Assembly (NCBI GenBank): GCA_030123525.1
Contig: CP126125.1
Span: forward strand, 3,348,001-3,412,000
Source: ELB16-189 sp018266435
GTDB taxonomy: Bacteria > Bacteroidota > Bacteroidia > Cytophagales > Cyclobacteriaceae
DNA length: 64,000 nt
Direction: 5' to 3'
Of this stretch, positions 52,088-60,748 are shown piece by piece; within the stretch, counting starts at the first letter, position 1; each line of letters opens with the position of its first letter. The translations under genes were made by a program, and so were the position numbers. The notes beneath the pieces were generated by a model. It had not been told where the DNA came from. It did not search any database and worked only from the letters and a program-made list of their open reading frames with translations.

Positions 52088-53947
52088 GTGAATTACTTAT
52101 CAGCTGAAAATCTCTCCAAATCCTATAACGACCGCTGGTTGTTTCAAGACTTAACAATCGGCATCTCGCAGGGAGACAAAATCGCGCTCGTTGGCGAAAA
52201 TGGCGTGGGTAAATCCACGCTGCTCAAACTACTGATTGGACAAGAACCCTCCGACAGCGGAAAAATCAGTGTGCGTGATGGCGTGCGCATAGGCGACCTG
52301 GTGCAGCAACCCCATGCTCCGGGGCATCTCACGGTAAAAGACATTTTGTTTGATGAAAAAAATAAAATTGCAGCTGTTGTTAAAGAATATGAGTCAGTAA
52401 TACATGACCCCGGCACTTCTCCTGAAAAAATGCAAACCATACTGGAAAAAATGGAAGAAAACAATGCCTGGGAATACGACTCACTTGTGCACGAAGTAAC
52501 CAGCAAACTGGGCATTACCAATCTTGAGCAGCGGTTTGAAGAACTCTCGGGCGGGCAACGCAAGCGCACATTTTTAGCCCAGATGCTCCTCACCTCGCCC
52601 GATCTGCTGATTATGGATGAACCCACCAACCACCTGGATTTAGAGGCAATCGAATGGCTGGAGAATTACTTGTCAGGACAGAACATTACGCTATTAATGG
52701 TTACGCACGACCGTTATTTTCTTGATAACGTAGCCAACCTGATTATTGAAATCGATCGGGGGAAATTATATACCTACCGCGGCAACTACGCATACTTTCT
52801 GGAAAAAAAATCGGCTCGCGAAGACATGTTGAAAACTGAAGTAGCCAAGGCCCGTAACCTGATGAAAAAAGAATTGGAGTGGATGCGCAAGCAACCCAAA
52901 GCTCGTGGCACCAAAGCTAAGTATCGCATTGAAGCATTTTATGAATTGCAGGAAAAGGCATCTGTTAATTTAAAAAAAGACAAACTTGAGCTTGACATTC
53001 AGGAACGGAGACAGGGAGGAAAAATCTTAGAACTGCACCATGTTTCAAAAAATTATGGCACTCAAAAAATGGTTGATAATTTTTCATACATCTTCAAAAA
53101 AAATGATCGCATCGGCGTAGTGGGCAAAAATGGTATTGGCAAATCTACATTCCTCGATTTGCTCATTGGCAAAAAACCCGATGCAGGAGAAATCATTCCG
53201 GGTATAACCACTAAAATCGGCTACTTCACTCAAGAAGCAGCAAGCCTTAACCCTGCCCACCGGGTCATAGAAGAAGTGAAAACCATTGCAGAGTATATTA
53301 CGCTGGCCGATGGCAGTCAAGTATCCGCCTCCAAATTTCTTGACTTGTTTTTATTCCCTCCGGAAAAGCAATACACATTTGTTGAAAAACTAAGTGGTGG
53401 AGAAAAAAAGCGCCTGCAATTGTTAAAAGTGTTAGTAACCAACCCTAATTTTTTAATCTTAGATGAACCCACCAATGATTTTGATATTGATACCCTCAAT
53501 GTGCTCGAAGATTTTCTGGAAAAGTTTAACGGATGTTTAGTACTCGTTTCACACGATCGCTATTTCATGGATCATTTGGTCAACCAGCTTTTTGTGTTTG
53601 AAGGTGACGGAAAGGTCAGGTTGTTTAACGGAAATTATTCTGATTACCGCTCATGGTTGGAAGAGACGGAACTATCAGCCACTACCCTAAAGAAAGAAAA
53701 ACCAGAACCCGTTAAAGAAATTAAAAACAGTCAGAATAAAATTACTTTCAAAGAGAAACAGGAGTATGAAAAATTAACCTCTGAAATCGAAATTCTTGAA
53801 ACAAAAAAAAACGAACTGACAGCGCAACTCAATTCAGGTAGTACTGATCATCTAAAGCTAACTGAAATTGCACAACACATTGAGGCTGTAACCCATGAAA
53901 TTGAAGTCAAAACAAACCGGTGGCTGCAATTAGCCAGCCTGATTTGA
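52088..53947 (+). CDS. uup: ABC-F family ATPase, Uup type
   Basis: A 619-residue protein with two ABC ATPase domains and no membrane helices; ABC-F proteins act on the ribosome. Domain 1 has Walker A GENGVGKST, signature LSGGQRKR and Walker B LLIMDEPTNHLDLEA. Domain 2 has GKNGIGKST, LSGGEKKR and LILDEPTNDFDID, where the usual His of PTNHLD is replaced by Asp-Phe. A linker rich in Lys/Arg/Glu (about 245-290) joins them. A C-terminal coiled coil (about 555-615) distinguishes Uup from EttA and YheS. The start is GTG (MNYLSAENLSKSYN). Confidence 0.92.
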   Translation: MNYLSAENLSKSYNDRWLFQDLTIGISQGDKIALVGENGVGKSTLLKLLIGQEPSDSGKISVRDGVRIGDLVQQPHAPGHLTVKDILFDEKNKIAAVVKEYESVIHDPGTSPEKMQTILEKMEENNAWEYDSLVHEVTSKLGITNLEQRFEELSGGQRKRTFLAQMLLTSPDLLIMDEPTNHLDLEAIEWLENYLSGQNITLLMVTHDRYFLDNVANLIIEIDRGKLYTYRGNYAYFLEKKSAREDMLKTEVAKARNLMKKELEWMRKQPKARGTKAKYRIEAFYELQEKASVNLKKDKLELDIQERRQGGKILELHHVSKNYGTQKMVDNFSYIFKKNDRIGVVGKNGIGKSTFLDLLIGKKPDAGEIIPGITTKIGYFTQEAASLNPAHRVIEEVKTIAEYITLADGSQVSASKFLDLFLFPPEKQYTFVEKLSGGEKKRLQLLKVLVTNPNFLILDEPTNDFDIDTLNVLEDFLEKFNGCLVLVSHDRYFMDHLVNQLFVFEGDGKVRLFNGNYSDYRSWLEETELSATTLKKEKPEPVKEIKNSQNKITFKEKQEYEKLTSEIEILETKKNELTAQLNSGSTDHLKLTEIAQHIEAVTHEIEVKTNRWLQLASLI

Positions 53948-54013
53948 AATTTTTTATTAATTAATTAAACTAAACCGCCTATCCTTTCGTCTAAGTCAGA
54001 AATTGGACGGATT

Positions 54014-54166
54014 ATGGTACGTTTACATAAAAAAGAGCAGGTATCAGCCAAACCGGATTGGGCCGCTTTCTACCAACAAAATTTTTTATTAGCCATTCGC
54101 AACTGGGAACTAAACCGACAAGAAGATCAGCTAAGCAAACTCAAGGCCGTTGTTATCAGAAAATAG
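54014..54166 (+). CDS. Possible 50-residue protein of unknown function
   Basis: ATG at 54014 opens a 50-codon frame ending TAG: it starts MVRLHKKEQVSAKPDWAAFY and ends LSKLKAVVIRK. Composition is protein-like, with helix-forming stretches (QQNFLLAIRNWELNRQEDQL) and no membrane segment. It fills the gap after uup and converges on the GIN-domain gene. No consensus promoter is evident; a TATCCTTTC string upstream is a weak match. No family recognised. Confidence 0.45.
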   Translation: MVRLHKKEQVSAKPDWAAFYQQNFLLAIRNWELNRQEDQLSKLKAVVIRK

Positions 54167-54178
54167 TTTTTGGAGTTC

Positions 54179-54862
54179 TCAGTTCGATTTTTTTACTGAC
54201 CCGCCACTACTGGACTGTGTGTTGGTTTTATTCGGGTTGCCCCGGTAACGAATATCACCGCCACTGCTGGCGCGGGCTTCAAGTTCTTTCGAAACAAACA
54301 ATTTAATATCAGCCCCACTGCTGCAGCGGGCATTGACTGCTTCACTTTCTAAACGATAGGTATCCACATCTCCTGCGCTGCTCGCCTCAATTTCCAAATT
54401 AGTGGCTTTCCCCTCCAGCACCACCTCGCCCGCACTCGAAACATCTACCATGACTGAGGTAGCCTCAATTGAAATTTCTACATTGGCCGCACTCGAAACA
54501 TTGATATCAAGGTTGCTGGTTTTGACCGTGCCCTCAGAAAAAACGCTGGAAGCTGAACTGGCTGAAATTTTTTCCAGGGTTACATAAGTAACATACACCT
54601 TTACATCCACTTTATTCCAAAAATTTCTGCCATCACGCATTTTTATACGCAAGGAAGACCCTTCTACATCCGTTATCACATCTGAAACTTTTCCGTCCTT
54701 TACCTCCACACGCACACCTTCTTTATCACCCTTTTTGAGGTAGGTATCAATTGCTTGCGATACTTTTATGGAACGAAAAGAACTCAGGCTTCGGGTTTCT
54801 GTTTGCTGAGCAAACGAACTGAAAGCTATCAACCAAACTAAACCAATCAATAGATTCTTCAT
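54179..54862 (-). CDS. Exported DUF2807 (head GIN domain) protein
   Basis: A 227-residue exported protein. The signal peptide (1-19, ending SSFAQ) precedes FRSIKVSQAIDTYLKKGDKE, the usual start of the DUF2807 head GIN domain. The rest is a right-handed beta-helix made of short repeats rich in Ser, Ala, Gly and Val (DINVSSAANVEISIEAT, VDVSSAGEVVLEGKA, LEIEASSAGDVDTYRL). Each repeat ends in SSAG/SSG-like turns. Such proteins are abundant in Bacteroidetes and are thought to be surface or periplasmic adhesin-like proteins, without a known ligand. The C-terminus is SSGGSVKKSN. Confidence 0.85.
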   Translation of the reverse strand: MKNLLIGLVWLIAFSSFAQQTETRSLSSFRSIKVSQAIDTYLKKGDKEGVRVEVKDGKVSDVITDVEGSSLRIKMRDGRNFWNKVDVKVYVTYVTLEKISASSASSVFSEGTVKTSNLDINVSSAANVEISIEATSVMVDVSSAGEVVLEGKATNLEIEASSAGDVDTYRLESEAVNARCSSGADIKLFVSKELEARASSGGDIRYRGNPNKTNTQSSSGGSVKKSN

Positions 54863-55011
54863 AACTCGTACATCAATTTCACAAAAGACAGCACTTATAC
54901 CATAAGGTTGCTTACCAGGAGATTATTTTTTTTAGTGGCAATGGAAATAAATTTTTTTTATCTAAATTTCGATACCTATTTAACCAATTAATCTGTAAAT
55001 ATTATAACATC

Positions 55012-55404
55012 ATGATAAAAGAACAACTCAACGTACTTATTAATCTGGCCGCCAGTGACAATACTGTAGCCGATAAAGAGGCTAAAGTAATACACATAAT
55101 TGCCAAGGCCAATGGCATCTCTAAAGAAGAAGTGGATAGTATGCTTAAAAAACCTCAGCCTATTGGCGATCTTTCTTCTTTCTCTGAAGACCAAAAATTT
55201 GAAAATCTGTACCACTTGATTCAGTTAATGAAAAGCGATGGACAGGTATTCAAGAGCGAAATTCATTTTTGTGAACAAGTAGCTGAAAAATTGGGGTATA
55301 AAAAAGGAGTGGTGGCTGAGCTTTCTTCCCGAATTTATAGTGATCCGACCATCACATCTGACAGAAAATTGCTGATGGACAGGGCTCACAAGTTTTTGAA
55401 ATAG
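55012..55404 (+). CDS. TerB-like helical protein
   Basis: A 130-residue cytoplasmic helical protein with TerB-like spacing: LINLAASDNTVADKEAKVIH near the N-terminus and LIQLMKSDGQVFKSEIHFCE in the middle. Each contains a D(G/N)xVxxxE motif like the metal-binding loops of TerB/DjlA N-terminal domains. VAEKLGYKKGVVAELSSRI follows. TerB domains occur in tellurite resistance and envelope stress proteins; no other ter genes are here, so a resistance role is not supported. A single gene followed by a bidirectional terminator. Confidence 0.75.
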   Translation: MIKEQLNVLINLAASDNTVADKEAKVIHIIAKANGISKEEVDSMLKKPQPIGDLSSFSEDQKFENLYHLIQLMKSDGQVFKSEIHFCEQVAEKLGYKKGVVAELSSRIYSDPTITSDRKLLMDRAHKFLK

Positions 55405-55424
55405 TCGGTTGGTCTTTTCAATAT

Positions 55425-55453
55425 AAATGCTGCACTTGGGGTAGCATTTTTTA
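55425..55453. terminator. Terminator between the TerB-like gene and the sulfatase gene
   Basis: AAATGCTGC (55425-55433), seven-base loop, GTAGCATTT (55441-55449), with one G-U pair, followed by T residues. Lies between convergent genes; the right arm reaches the stop of the minus-strand gene. Confidence 0.75.
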
Positions 55454-57439
55454 TTTCATCGTGTGTAATTTTTGAAGTTGGCTGCCTTCAATTGTTAATG
55501 AGTTATCCACCATTCGGTTATTGTATTGCTGTACAAATGCTTTCAGATAGTTCTCCATTGACTTTACGGTATCAGGCAACTGCAAAATCAAATTATTTTT
55601 CAGAAACCGGTCGGTCTTAAAAGTATAAAGTGCCTTGGGTTTATTCCCGTCAAACTGAAAAAGATAATCTCCTCGAAAAAGTTGATAAGTATTATCCAGA
55701 TAATTGACGGCAACTTGTCTGCCGTTTCCGGCAAAGACATTTTGCCCAAATGCCAAATACGGTTTGGGGTAATGTAGGTGGCCCAATACTGACGGCATAA
55801 TATCAATCTGTTGAATGATTTCATCCTTCATGCTTCTCCCCCCTTCACCGGGTTTATAAAAGAAAATGGGAATGGAAAAATAACCCCAGGCCGAGTTGTA
55901 TTCCGGTAACTGAATTTCAGCCGAAGCATGATCGGCCGAGATAACAAATAAGGTATGTTCAAACCAAGGCATTTTCCTGGCTTTGTTAAAAAACTTACGA
56001 AGAGAATAATCGGTATACTCTATGGTGCGATGTACCAGCTTGGGTCCCCCTTTAAACTTATTTTCATAACCCTCGGGCAGTTGATATGGGTGGTGCGATG
56101 ACACCGTAAACAAGGTTGTAAAGAACGGTTGAGGGAAGGTGTTCATTTTTTCAGCAAAAAACTGGAGAAAGGGCTCGTCCCATATTCCCCAAATGCCATC
56201 AAAATCATTATCATTGTTGTATTCGGTTTTTCCAAAATAATGATCAAAGCCTGCCATGTTAGCAAAAGCATCAAAACCCATTGAGCCATTTGGAGCACCA
56301 TGAAAAAAAGCTGTGTAATAACCCTCGGGTTTAAGCAAGCTGGCCAAGCTGTTGATTTTATCTCCGGAGTAGTGTGACAAAATATAGGGCACCTCAATGG
56401 ATGGGATACTACATACTACCGATGGCATGGCATCAATCGACTTGCGGCCATTAGCCAGTGAATACTGAAAAGCATAACTAACCCCAATAAGCGAATCAAG
56501 AAAAGGCGTATATCCTTTGTATGCTCCGGCCATCATGTCTTTGTTGTATACCCCAACAAATTCTTTAGAAAAACTTTCTAAAATGAGAATTACCACATTC
56601 TCTTTTTTGAATTGACCTGTATCAGATAAACTACGGATAGGATCAAAAGTCTTACGTAAATTTTCATCTGAAGTAAAATAATTTACTTTTTTTATCACAT
56701 TGGCTTTGGCCGTTCGCATAAGTGCAAAAGGTGTGTTTAGAACCAGTGCTATTTCATTGGGTGTTTCAGCATAAGCAGCTGCATTGCTCAGCGTAATCGG
56801 GCGGGTGCTTCCCCTAAACCCACCTCTCGCTCCGCCCACAAAAAGATAAATACTTAGCAACATTGCCAAAATACCAACCCCATAAAAAGATAGGCGGTTT
56901 TTAAGCTGGGGGCCAGAGTAGGTTATCTTCTTAAATCCGGCATAAAGCAACACCACCAGAACTACCCAAAACAATGTGGCATACCAATAATCTAAAACGA
57001 ATTGAAACCCAAGCTTAAAGAGATTGCCTTCATTCTTAAATTGATCAATCACGCTTAACGTTGTTCTGCGCAACGTAAAGCGGTAATAAATAAAATCAGA
57101 TGTGTTAATAGCAAAAGCAATGGAGTTGACAATCAAAAAAATCCATTTCAATGTTTTTTGATATCCCGGATGAAACCGTATGGACAGAGGAACAATCATC
57201 AACAAGATAAAAAGCGAATTGGAATAAAGCGTAGCCGAAAGATCAAAGCGGAGACCACCCGCCATGATGGTGAGCATTCGGCTGGCGTTCATAGCAGGGA
57301 AAAAAGGGGTATTAAAAAAATAAAAGGCAACCCGGCTTACTGAATACAACAGCAACACCAACAGCAGACTTAAAATAAGAGCCACATAAATATTCCCCCT
57401 CCAGTTCAAGCCTTTCCAATATTTTTTTATGTTGTCCAT
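55451..57439 (-). CDS. LtaS-type membrane sulfatase/phosphotransferase
   Basis: A 662-residue protein with an LTA synthase-like layout: five TM helices in the first 210 residues, then a large extracytoplasmic alkaline-phosphatase/sulfatase-fold domain. VVILILESFSKEFVGVYN (about 270) holds the metal-binding Glu, ANGRKSIDAMPSVV (about 332) the nucleophile region, and HPYQLPEGYENKF and VISADHASAE (about 495, DH metal ligands) complete the site. LTA synthases make lipoteichoic acid in Gram-positives. In Gram-negatives related enzymes transfer phosphoglycerol or phosphoethanolamine to glycans or lipids. The substrate here is unknown. Confidence 0.88.
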   Translation of the reverse strand: MDNIKKYWKGLNWRGNIYVALILSLLLVLLLYSVSRVAFYFFNTPFFPAMNASRMLTIMAGGLRFDLSATLYSNSLFILLMIVPLSIRFHPGYQKTLKWIFLIVNSIAFAINTSDFIYYRFTLRRTTLSVIDQFKNEGNLFKLGFQFVLDYWYATLFWVVLVVLLYAGFKKITYSGPQLKNRLSFYGVGILAMLLSIYLFVGGARGGFRGSTRPITLSNAAAYAETPNEIALVLNTPFALMRTAKANVIKKVNYFTSDENLRKTFDPIRSLSDTGQFKKENVVILILESFSKEFVGVYNKDMMAGAYKGYTPFLDSLIGVSYAFQYSLANGRKSIDAMPSVVCSIPSIEVPYILSHYSGDKINSLASLLKPEGYYTAFFHGAPNGSMGFDAFANMAGFDHYFGKTEYNNDNDFDGIWGIWDEPFLQFFAEKMNTFPQPFFTTLFTVSSHHPYQLPEGYENKFKGGPKLVHRTIEYTDYSLRKFFNKARKMPWFEHTLFVISADHASAEIQLPEYNSAWGYFSIPIFFYKPGEGGRSMKDEIIQQIDIMPSVLGHLHYPKPYLAFGQNVFAGNGRQVAVNYLDNTYQLFRGDYLFQFDGNKPKALYTFKTDRFLKNNLILQLPDTVKSMENYLKAFVQQYNNRMVDNSLTIEGSQLQKLHTMK

Positions 57440-57574
57440 CGTTATTTTAAAGTAGCTACAAAAATAAGTTATTCATTGAGTAAAAATCTTAGATTTGTAT
57501 TTGGCAGACTGATAATGTGAGGGTTATAGGTATTTTTTGAATTCAAAGAATTAACACCAACAGAGCCTAAACTG

Positions 57575-58501
57575 ATGCGATACTTTCTAATTCCTTGTCT
57601 TATACTTATTTACGGTACCTCATTTTCCCAAGAAGTTGAATCTTTTGGTGTATTTGGTGGCTTTAATATCCCATTTACTATAGATCAGGGGCTGAAAAAC
57701 GACCCCCGCTATTTTGGTCGTTTCACAATTCGGGGTACCCCCGTTGGCTTTTCATATGGCTATGATAAGGTAGGTTACGGGTTTCTATTTACTCCCAACT
57801 ACATGCAGATAGGTCAGAAATTTACTATCGTAAACTATGCGGGGGGCACTGTGGGTACACGCGATGTACAAATGAATTATTTTTCACTGCCTGTTGCGCT
57901 GCGTTTGCATGTAAACGATGTAGCCTTCTTTCGTTTAAGCATCGTGGCTGCGTTAAATTTCAGTTATCTTTTAAAAGGGCAAGAAACTCTTACTATCAAT
58001 GCAGTGCCCAGTGCACTCAAACTGACTTATCCCCCTGGGGTAAGTGTGCCCCAAAATCCGGATTATGAAGTCTCTTACGATGGCGTGGTCGTTCCAAATA
58101 TGAATAATAGCGTTTATGTTTCCAATGACAAGTTTTCGCACTTTCAGGTCTTTGCCGGAGTTGGATTTCACTCTGACTTTGACATCAGCGAGAACTGGAG
58201 CATCAACTTCGATGGACGTGCCAACTTCGGAATATTCGATCCTCGGTCAACAAGCTATATCAATCAATTAAAAAACCCGAGCGCATCAACTCCTGATGCG
58301 AACGGCCACCCGGGAGCTCCTGATCTATACGGCCAACGAAGAGATATCTATTTGTCGGCTACCTTCGGCATCTCGCGCATTTTTCAGTTCAAAGCAAAAT
58401 TCAGGGAGAAAAAAAGCACTCCGCTTAAACACACACGACCGCAGGTTCAATCTCTATCTAAAACCAAAATACAAACTAAAGCTAAAAAGAAAAAGAAATA
58501 A
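57575..58501 (+). CDS. Outer-membrane beta-barrel protein with basic tail
   Basis: A 308-residue exported protein. The signal peptide (1-18, ending GTSFSQ) is followed by beta strands resembling the OMP_b-brl_2 group (FGVFGGFNIPFTIDQG, PVGFSYGYDKVGYGFLFTPN, YFSLPVALRLHVNDVAFFRL, FSHFQVFAGVGFHSDFDIS). The last predicted strand (IYLSATFGISRIFQFKAKF) is followed by a 35-residue tail with about 13 Lys (ending KTKAKKKKK-type). Such a basic tail after a barrel is unusual. No function assigned. Confidence 0.78.
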   Translation: MRYFLIPCLILIYGTSFSQEVESFGVFGGFNIPFTIDQGLKNDPRYFGRFTIRGTPVGFSYGYDKVGYGFLFTPNYMQIGQKFTIVNYAGGTVGTRDVQMNYFSLPVALRLHVNDVAFFRLSIVAALNFSYLLKGQETLTINAVPSALKLTYPPGVSVPQNPDYEVSYDGVVVPNMNNSVYVSNDKFSHFQVFAGVGFHSDFDISENWSINFDGRANFGIFDPRSTSYINQLKNPSASTPDANGHPGAPDLYGQRRDIYLSATFGISRIFQFKAKFREKKSTPLKHTRPQVQSLSKTKIQTKAKKKKK

Positions 58502-58503
58502 AA

Positions 58504-58527
58504 AATCCCAACCAACCGGCTGGGATT
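58504..58527 (-). terminator. Terminator of the LPP20 lipoprotein transcript
   Basis: AATCCCA (58504-58510) pairs with TGGGATT (58521-58527), with an inner CC/GG pair and one mismatch. On the minus strand the stem is followed by a T-run (GGGATTTTTTATTTC), so it acts for the minus-strand genes; it may also serve the convergent barrel gene. Confidence 0.7.
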
Positions 58528-58549
58528 CACTTCGAATGCTATTTTTCTG

Positions 58550-59131
58550 TTAATGTGCGCCATTCTTTTGGGCAGCCATTTTATCCATTTCTTTATTAAA
58601 GGTGTCTTTGAATTTTTCGTAATCGTAATCCACTTTTAATTTGTCATCTTGCGAGAGACGATTGTTATATTCTTTTACCAAATCATCGGCCGATAATTCA
58701 ATGGCAATATAGGTTTTGTAATTGCCGTCTTTAGTTTGAACCAATTTTTCACAGATGGTTCGAACCCCCTGAAGAGTTTGATCTACTACCTCGCGATTCA
58801 GGCTCTCAAATTTTTGTTCCAACTGTTCTTTCTTATCCATTGACGTAGAGTTGGTATAATTATCCGTAACGGTCTTTACCGTTGTTTGAATAGATTGCGC
58901 CAGTTCATTACGTGCATTGGTCAAGGCCTTCTTTTTAGACGTAACCTGATCCATGCTTTCGCCAATAGAATTAGCGCGGAATACCTTGTTGGTTGTAAAG
59001 AAATCAGGGCCGGAACAAGGTACTACCACCTCTTTTTCACCATCAGGCATTTTTTGCTTGGATTTACACCCTCCGATTAATGCAGCCGCAAAAGCAACCG
59101 CAGCTATGGAATAAATACTGATTTTTTTCAT
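58550..59131 (-). CDS. LPP20-family lipoprotein
   Basis: A 193-residue lipoprotein. The start is the ATG giving MKKISIYSIAAVAFAAALIGGC, whose lipobox IGGC is correct; a further upstream in-frame ATG would add ten residues before the signal peptide. The mature protein has VVPCSGPDFFTTNKVFRANSIG, then the LPP20-like helix and strand series (KKALTNARNELAQSIQTTVK, SLNREVVDQTLQGVRTICEK, DGNYKTYIAIELSADDLVKE). The repeated K-K-A-L-x-x-A-R-x-x-L pattern marks the LPP20 lipoprotein fold. It follows the larger LPP20 protein at 59232 on the same strand, 100 bases away. Confidence 0.82.
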   Translation of the reverse strand: MKKISIYSIAAVAFAAALIGGCKSKQKMPDGEKEVVVPCSGPDFFTTNKVFRANSIGESMDQVTSKKKALTNARNELAQSIQTTVKTVTDNYTNSTSMDKKEQLEQKFESLNREVVDQTLQGVRTICEKLVQTKDGNYKTYIAIELSADDLVKEYNNRLSQDDKLKVDYDYEKFKDTFNKEMDKMAAQKNGAH

Positions 59132-59231
59132 ATCAAATTGGGTTATTAATTTGGTTTTCAATTTACAACAAAAACAAGTTTTATGCCGAAATATTATTGC
59201 TTAGACTTTATTTAAAAAGGATGGTTTAAAT

Positions 59232-60623
59232 TTATTGTAAAATTGCATTGAGCATTTCAGGCAAAGTGGTTGAATCCAGGTTCTGCAATAGTTTATTATA
59301 AGCATCCTGGCTACTGCGTTCATAATCCAAACTATACCCTTTTACTCGGTCTAGTGTAGTGGCGTAAATTTCTTTATTGTCTTTAACGGAAGAAACGCGG
59401 ATAACGGATGTAGCATAGGTGATATAAATGCTTCCGGATACTACTCCTTTTTCTGAATTTGAATTGATATCTACAGCCAATTCCGCCTTGTTCTTATTGT
59501 CGGTAAACTCAAATCCTGCTGTTGCCAAAAAATTTTTTACTTTATCGGCCACTTGCTGATTAGTTTTGTCAACTCCCAGTTTTTTTTCTACGGCCGAGAG
59601 GTAAACCAAAGGCCTTAGCACATTCATCACAACAATATCCTTGGGTGGAACTATCTTTTGTGAAACTAATGAATAAATAGCTGAAGGGTTATCTCCGGCA
59701 AACTTCAGTAAATTAACCTTAACAGCCACCGTCTGCTCCAGGTCTCTCGATCCTATTTTGCTTAATAAAATTTTTACCATGCCCGTATCATCGGTTTTGT
59801 AATCAGGAAAAACATCGCCTGATCCTTTTTCAAAAGAAGCGATCAAAGGCAATCCCGAAATTGGATTTTTTGAAATTTTGTTAACTACTTTGGCTAGTAT
59901 CGTTTGGCCGCTTTGGGCGACTATCCGGTTTACCGTAAGTTGATTAGGATTCACCTTCAGTTCCATTTTGTCAAGTAATAATTGCATATCTGCAATTATT
60001 TCATTGGTTAGCAATATATCATTGCCTTCAAACTGAATACGTAACGGCTCGGCCAAGTACTTTTCTACGGCACGAAATCCCTGGTAATAAAAGCCCAAAG
60101 CAGTAACCGGGTCATTACTTTTTTCTGATTGTCGAGCTTTGGTGAAAAAATCCAGCCCAAGCGTAACAGCATCTCGCTTCTGCTCATCTTTGATCTCTTT
60201 GTAGCGTTGTTTTGACAGCCGAAAATAAACCCAATAGTTTTTATCATCCTGCCAAACATCTACTTGTTCAAATTCTTCAATATCATCAGTAGCCTTGGTT
60301 TGGATCATCTGCTGATATTTTTCAGAAAACCCTTTACCGTCATCCAATTGATTCAATACCGAAGTGGAAGACACATTTACTTTGATACTGGAAACTAAAT
60401 CTTCTAATGCACTTTTTTTGGCCTCTTGTACATAATTGCTTTGACCATCTTTGGTGGCATGGCCAATGCCTACGTAGTACAACTCATCATCAGGTTTATT
60501 GGCCAACCAGGATGGCTGAGGGTTTTCATTTTTCTTTCCTTTTTTCTTGGAGGATTTGGTTTGAGTAGCTGCCGGAGAGCAACTAAACAAAACCACAACT
60601 GCTAAAATGAAAATGCTTCTCAC
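59232..60623 (-). CDS. Large LPP20-type lipoprotein
   Basis: A 463-residue lipoprotein. The GTG at 60623 gives MRSIFILAVVVLFSC with lipobox LFSC. A consensus promoter lies just upstream (60643-60670), excluding the longer frame beginning at 60677. After a Lys/Gly-rich linker the LPP20 domain shows PSWLANKPDDELYYVGIGHA, EAKKSALEDLVSSIKVNVS and YWVYFRLSKQRYKEIKDEQ. The second half (about 230-330) has Ig-like strands (ILAKVVNKISKNPISGLPLI). It ends in a CsgG/LpoB-like segment (GFEFTDNKNKAELAVDINSN) near 380-460. It may be an adaptor in the outer membrane; function unknown. Forms a two-gene unit with 58550. Confidence 0.82.
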   Translation of the reverse strand: MRSIFILAVVVLFSCSPAATQTKSSKKKGKKNENPQPSWLANKPDDELYYVGIGHATKDGQSNYVQEAKKSALEDLVSSIKVNVSSTSVLNQLDDGKGFSEKYQQMIQTKATDDIEEFEQVDVWQDDKNYWVYFRLSKQRYKEIKDEQKRDAVTLGLDFFTKARQSEKSNDPVTALGFYYQGFRAVEKYLAEPLRIQFEGNDILLTNEIIADMQLLLDKMELKVNPNQLTVNRIVAQSGQTILAKVVNKISKNPISGLPLIASFEKGSGDVFPDYKTDDTGMVKILLSKIGSRDLEQTVAVKVNLLKFAGDNPSAIYSLVSQKIVPPKDIVVMNVLRPLVYLSAVEKKLGVDKTNQQVADKVKNFLATAGFEFTDNKNKAELAVDINSNSEKGVVSGSIYITYATSVIRVSSVKDNKEIYATTLDRVKGYSLDYERSSQDAYNKLLQNLDSTTLPEMLNAILQ

Positions 60624-60642
60624 AGAATTTTTATTACTCTGC

Positions 60643-60670
60643 CAAAGATAGCGATTACCATGCCAATCAA
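60643..60670 (-). promoter_or_regulatory. Promoter of the LPP20 lipoprotein pair
   Basis: On the minus strand TTG (60668-60670), a 17-base spacer and TATCTTTG (60643-60650) match the Bacteroidetes consensus. The -7 box ends 19 bases before the GTG at 60623 and fixes that start. Confidence 0.75.
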
Positions 60671-60702
60671 GACTCAAAATTTGGGATTTGGCTTAAATAA
60701 AA

Positions 60703-60725
60703 TGGGCTACCTTTAAGATAGCCCA
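60703..60725 (-). terminator. Terminator of the thrS-infC-rpmI-rplT operon
   Basis: TGGGCTA (60703-60709) pairs with TAGCCCA (60719-60725) around a nine-base loop. On the minus strand it is followed by TTTTATTT, 23 bases after the rplT stop. Confidence 0.8.
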
Positions 60726-60748
60726 CATTAATTTTTTCTTAAAAATGG

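Noticed and set aside
55012..55404. Tellurite-resistance locus
   Set aside because: Only a single TerB-like protein is present, with no TerC, TerD or related genes.
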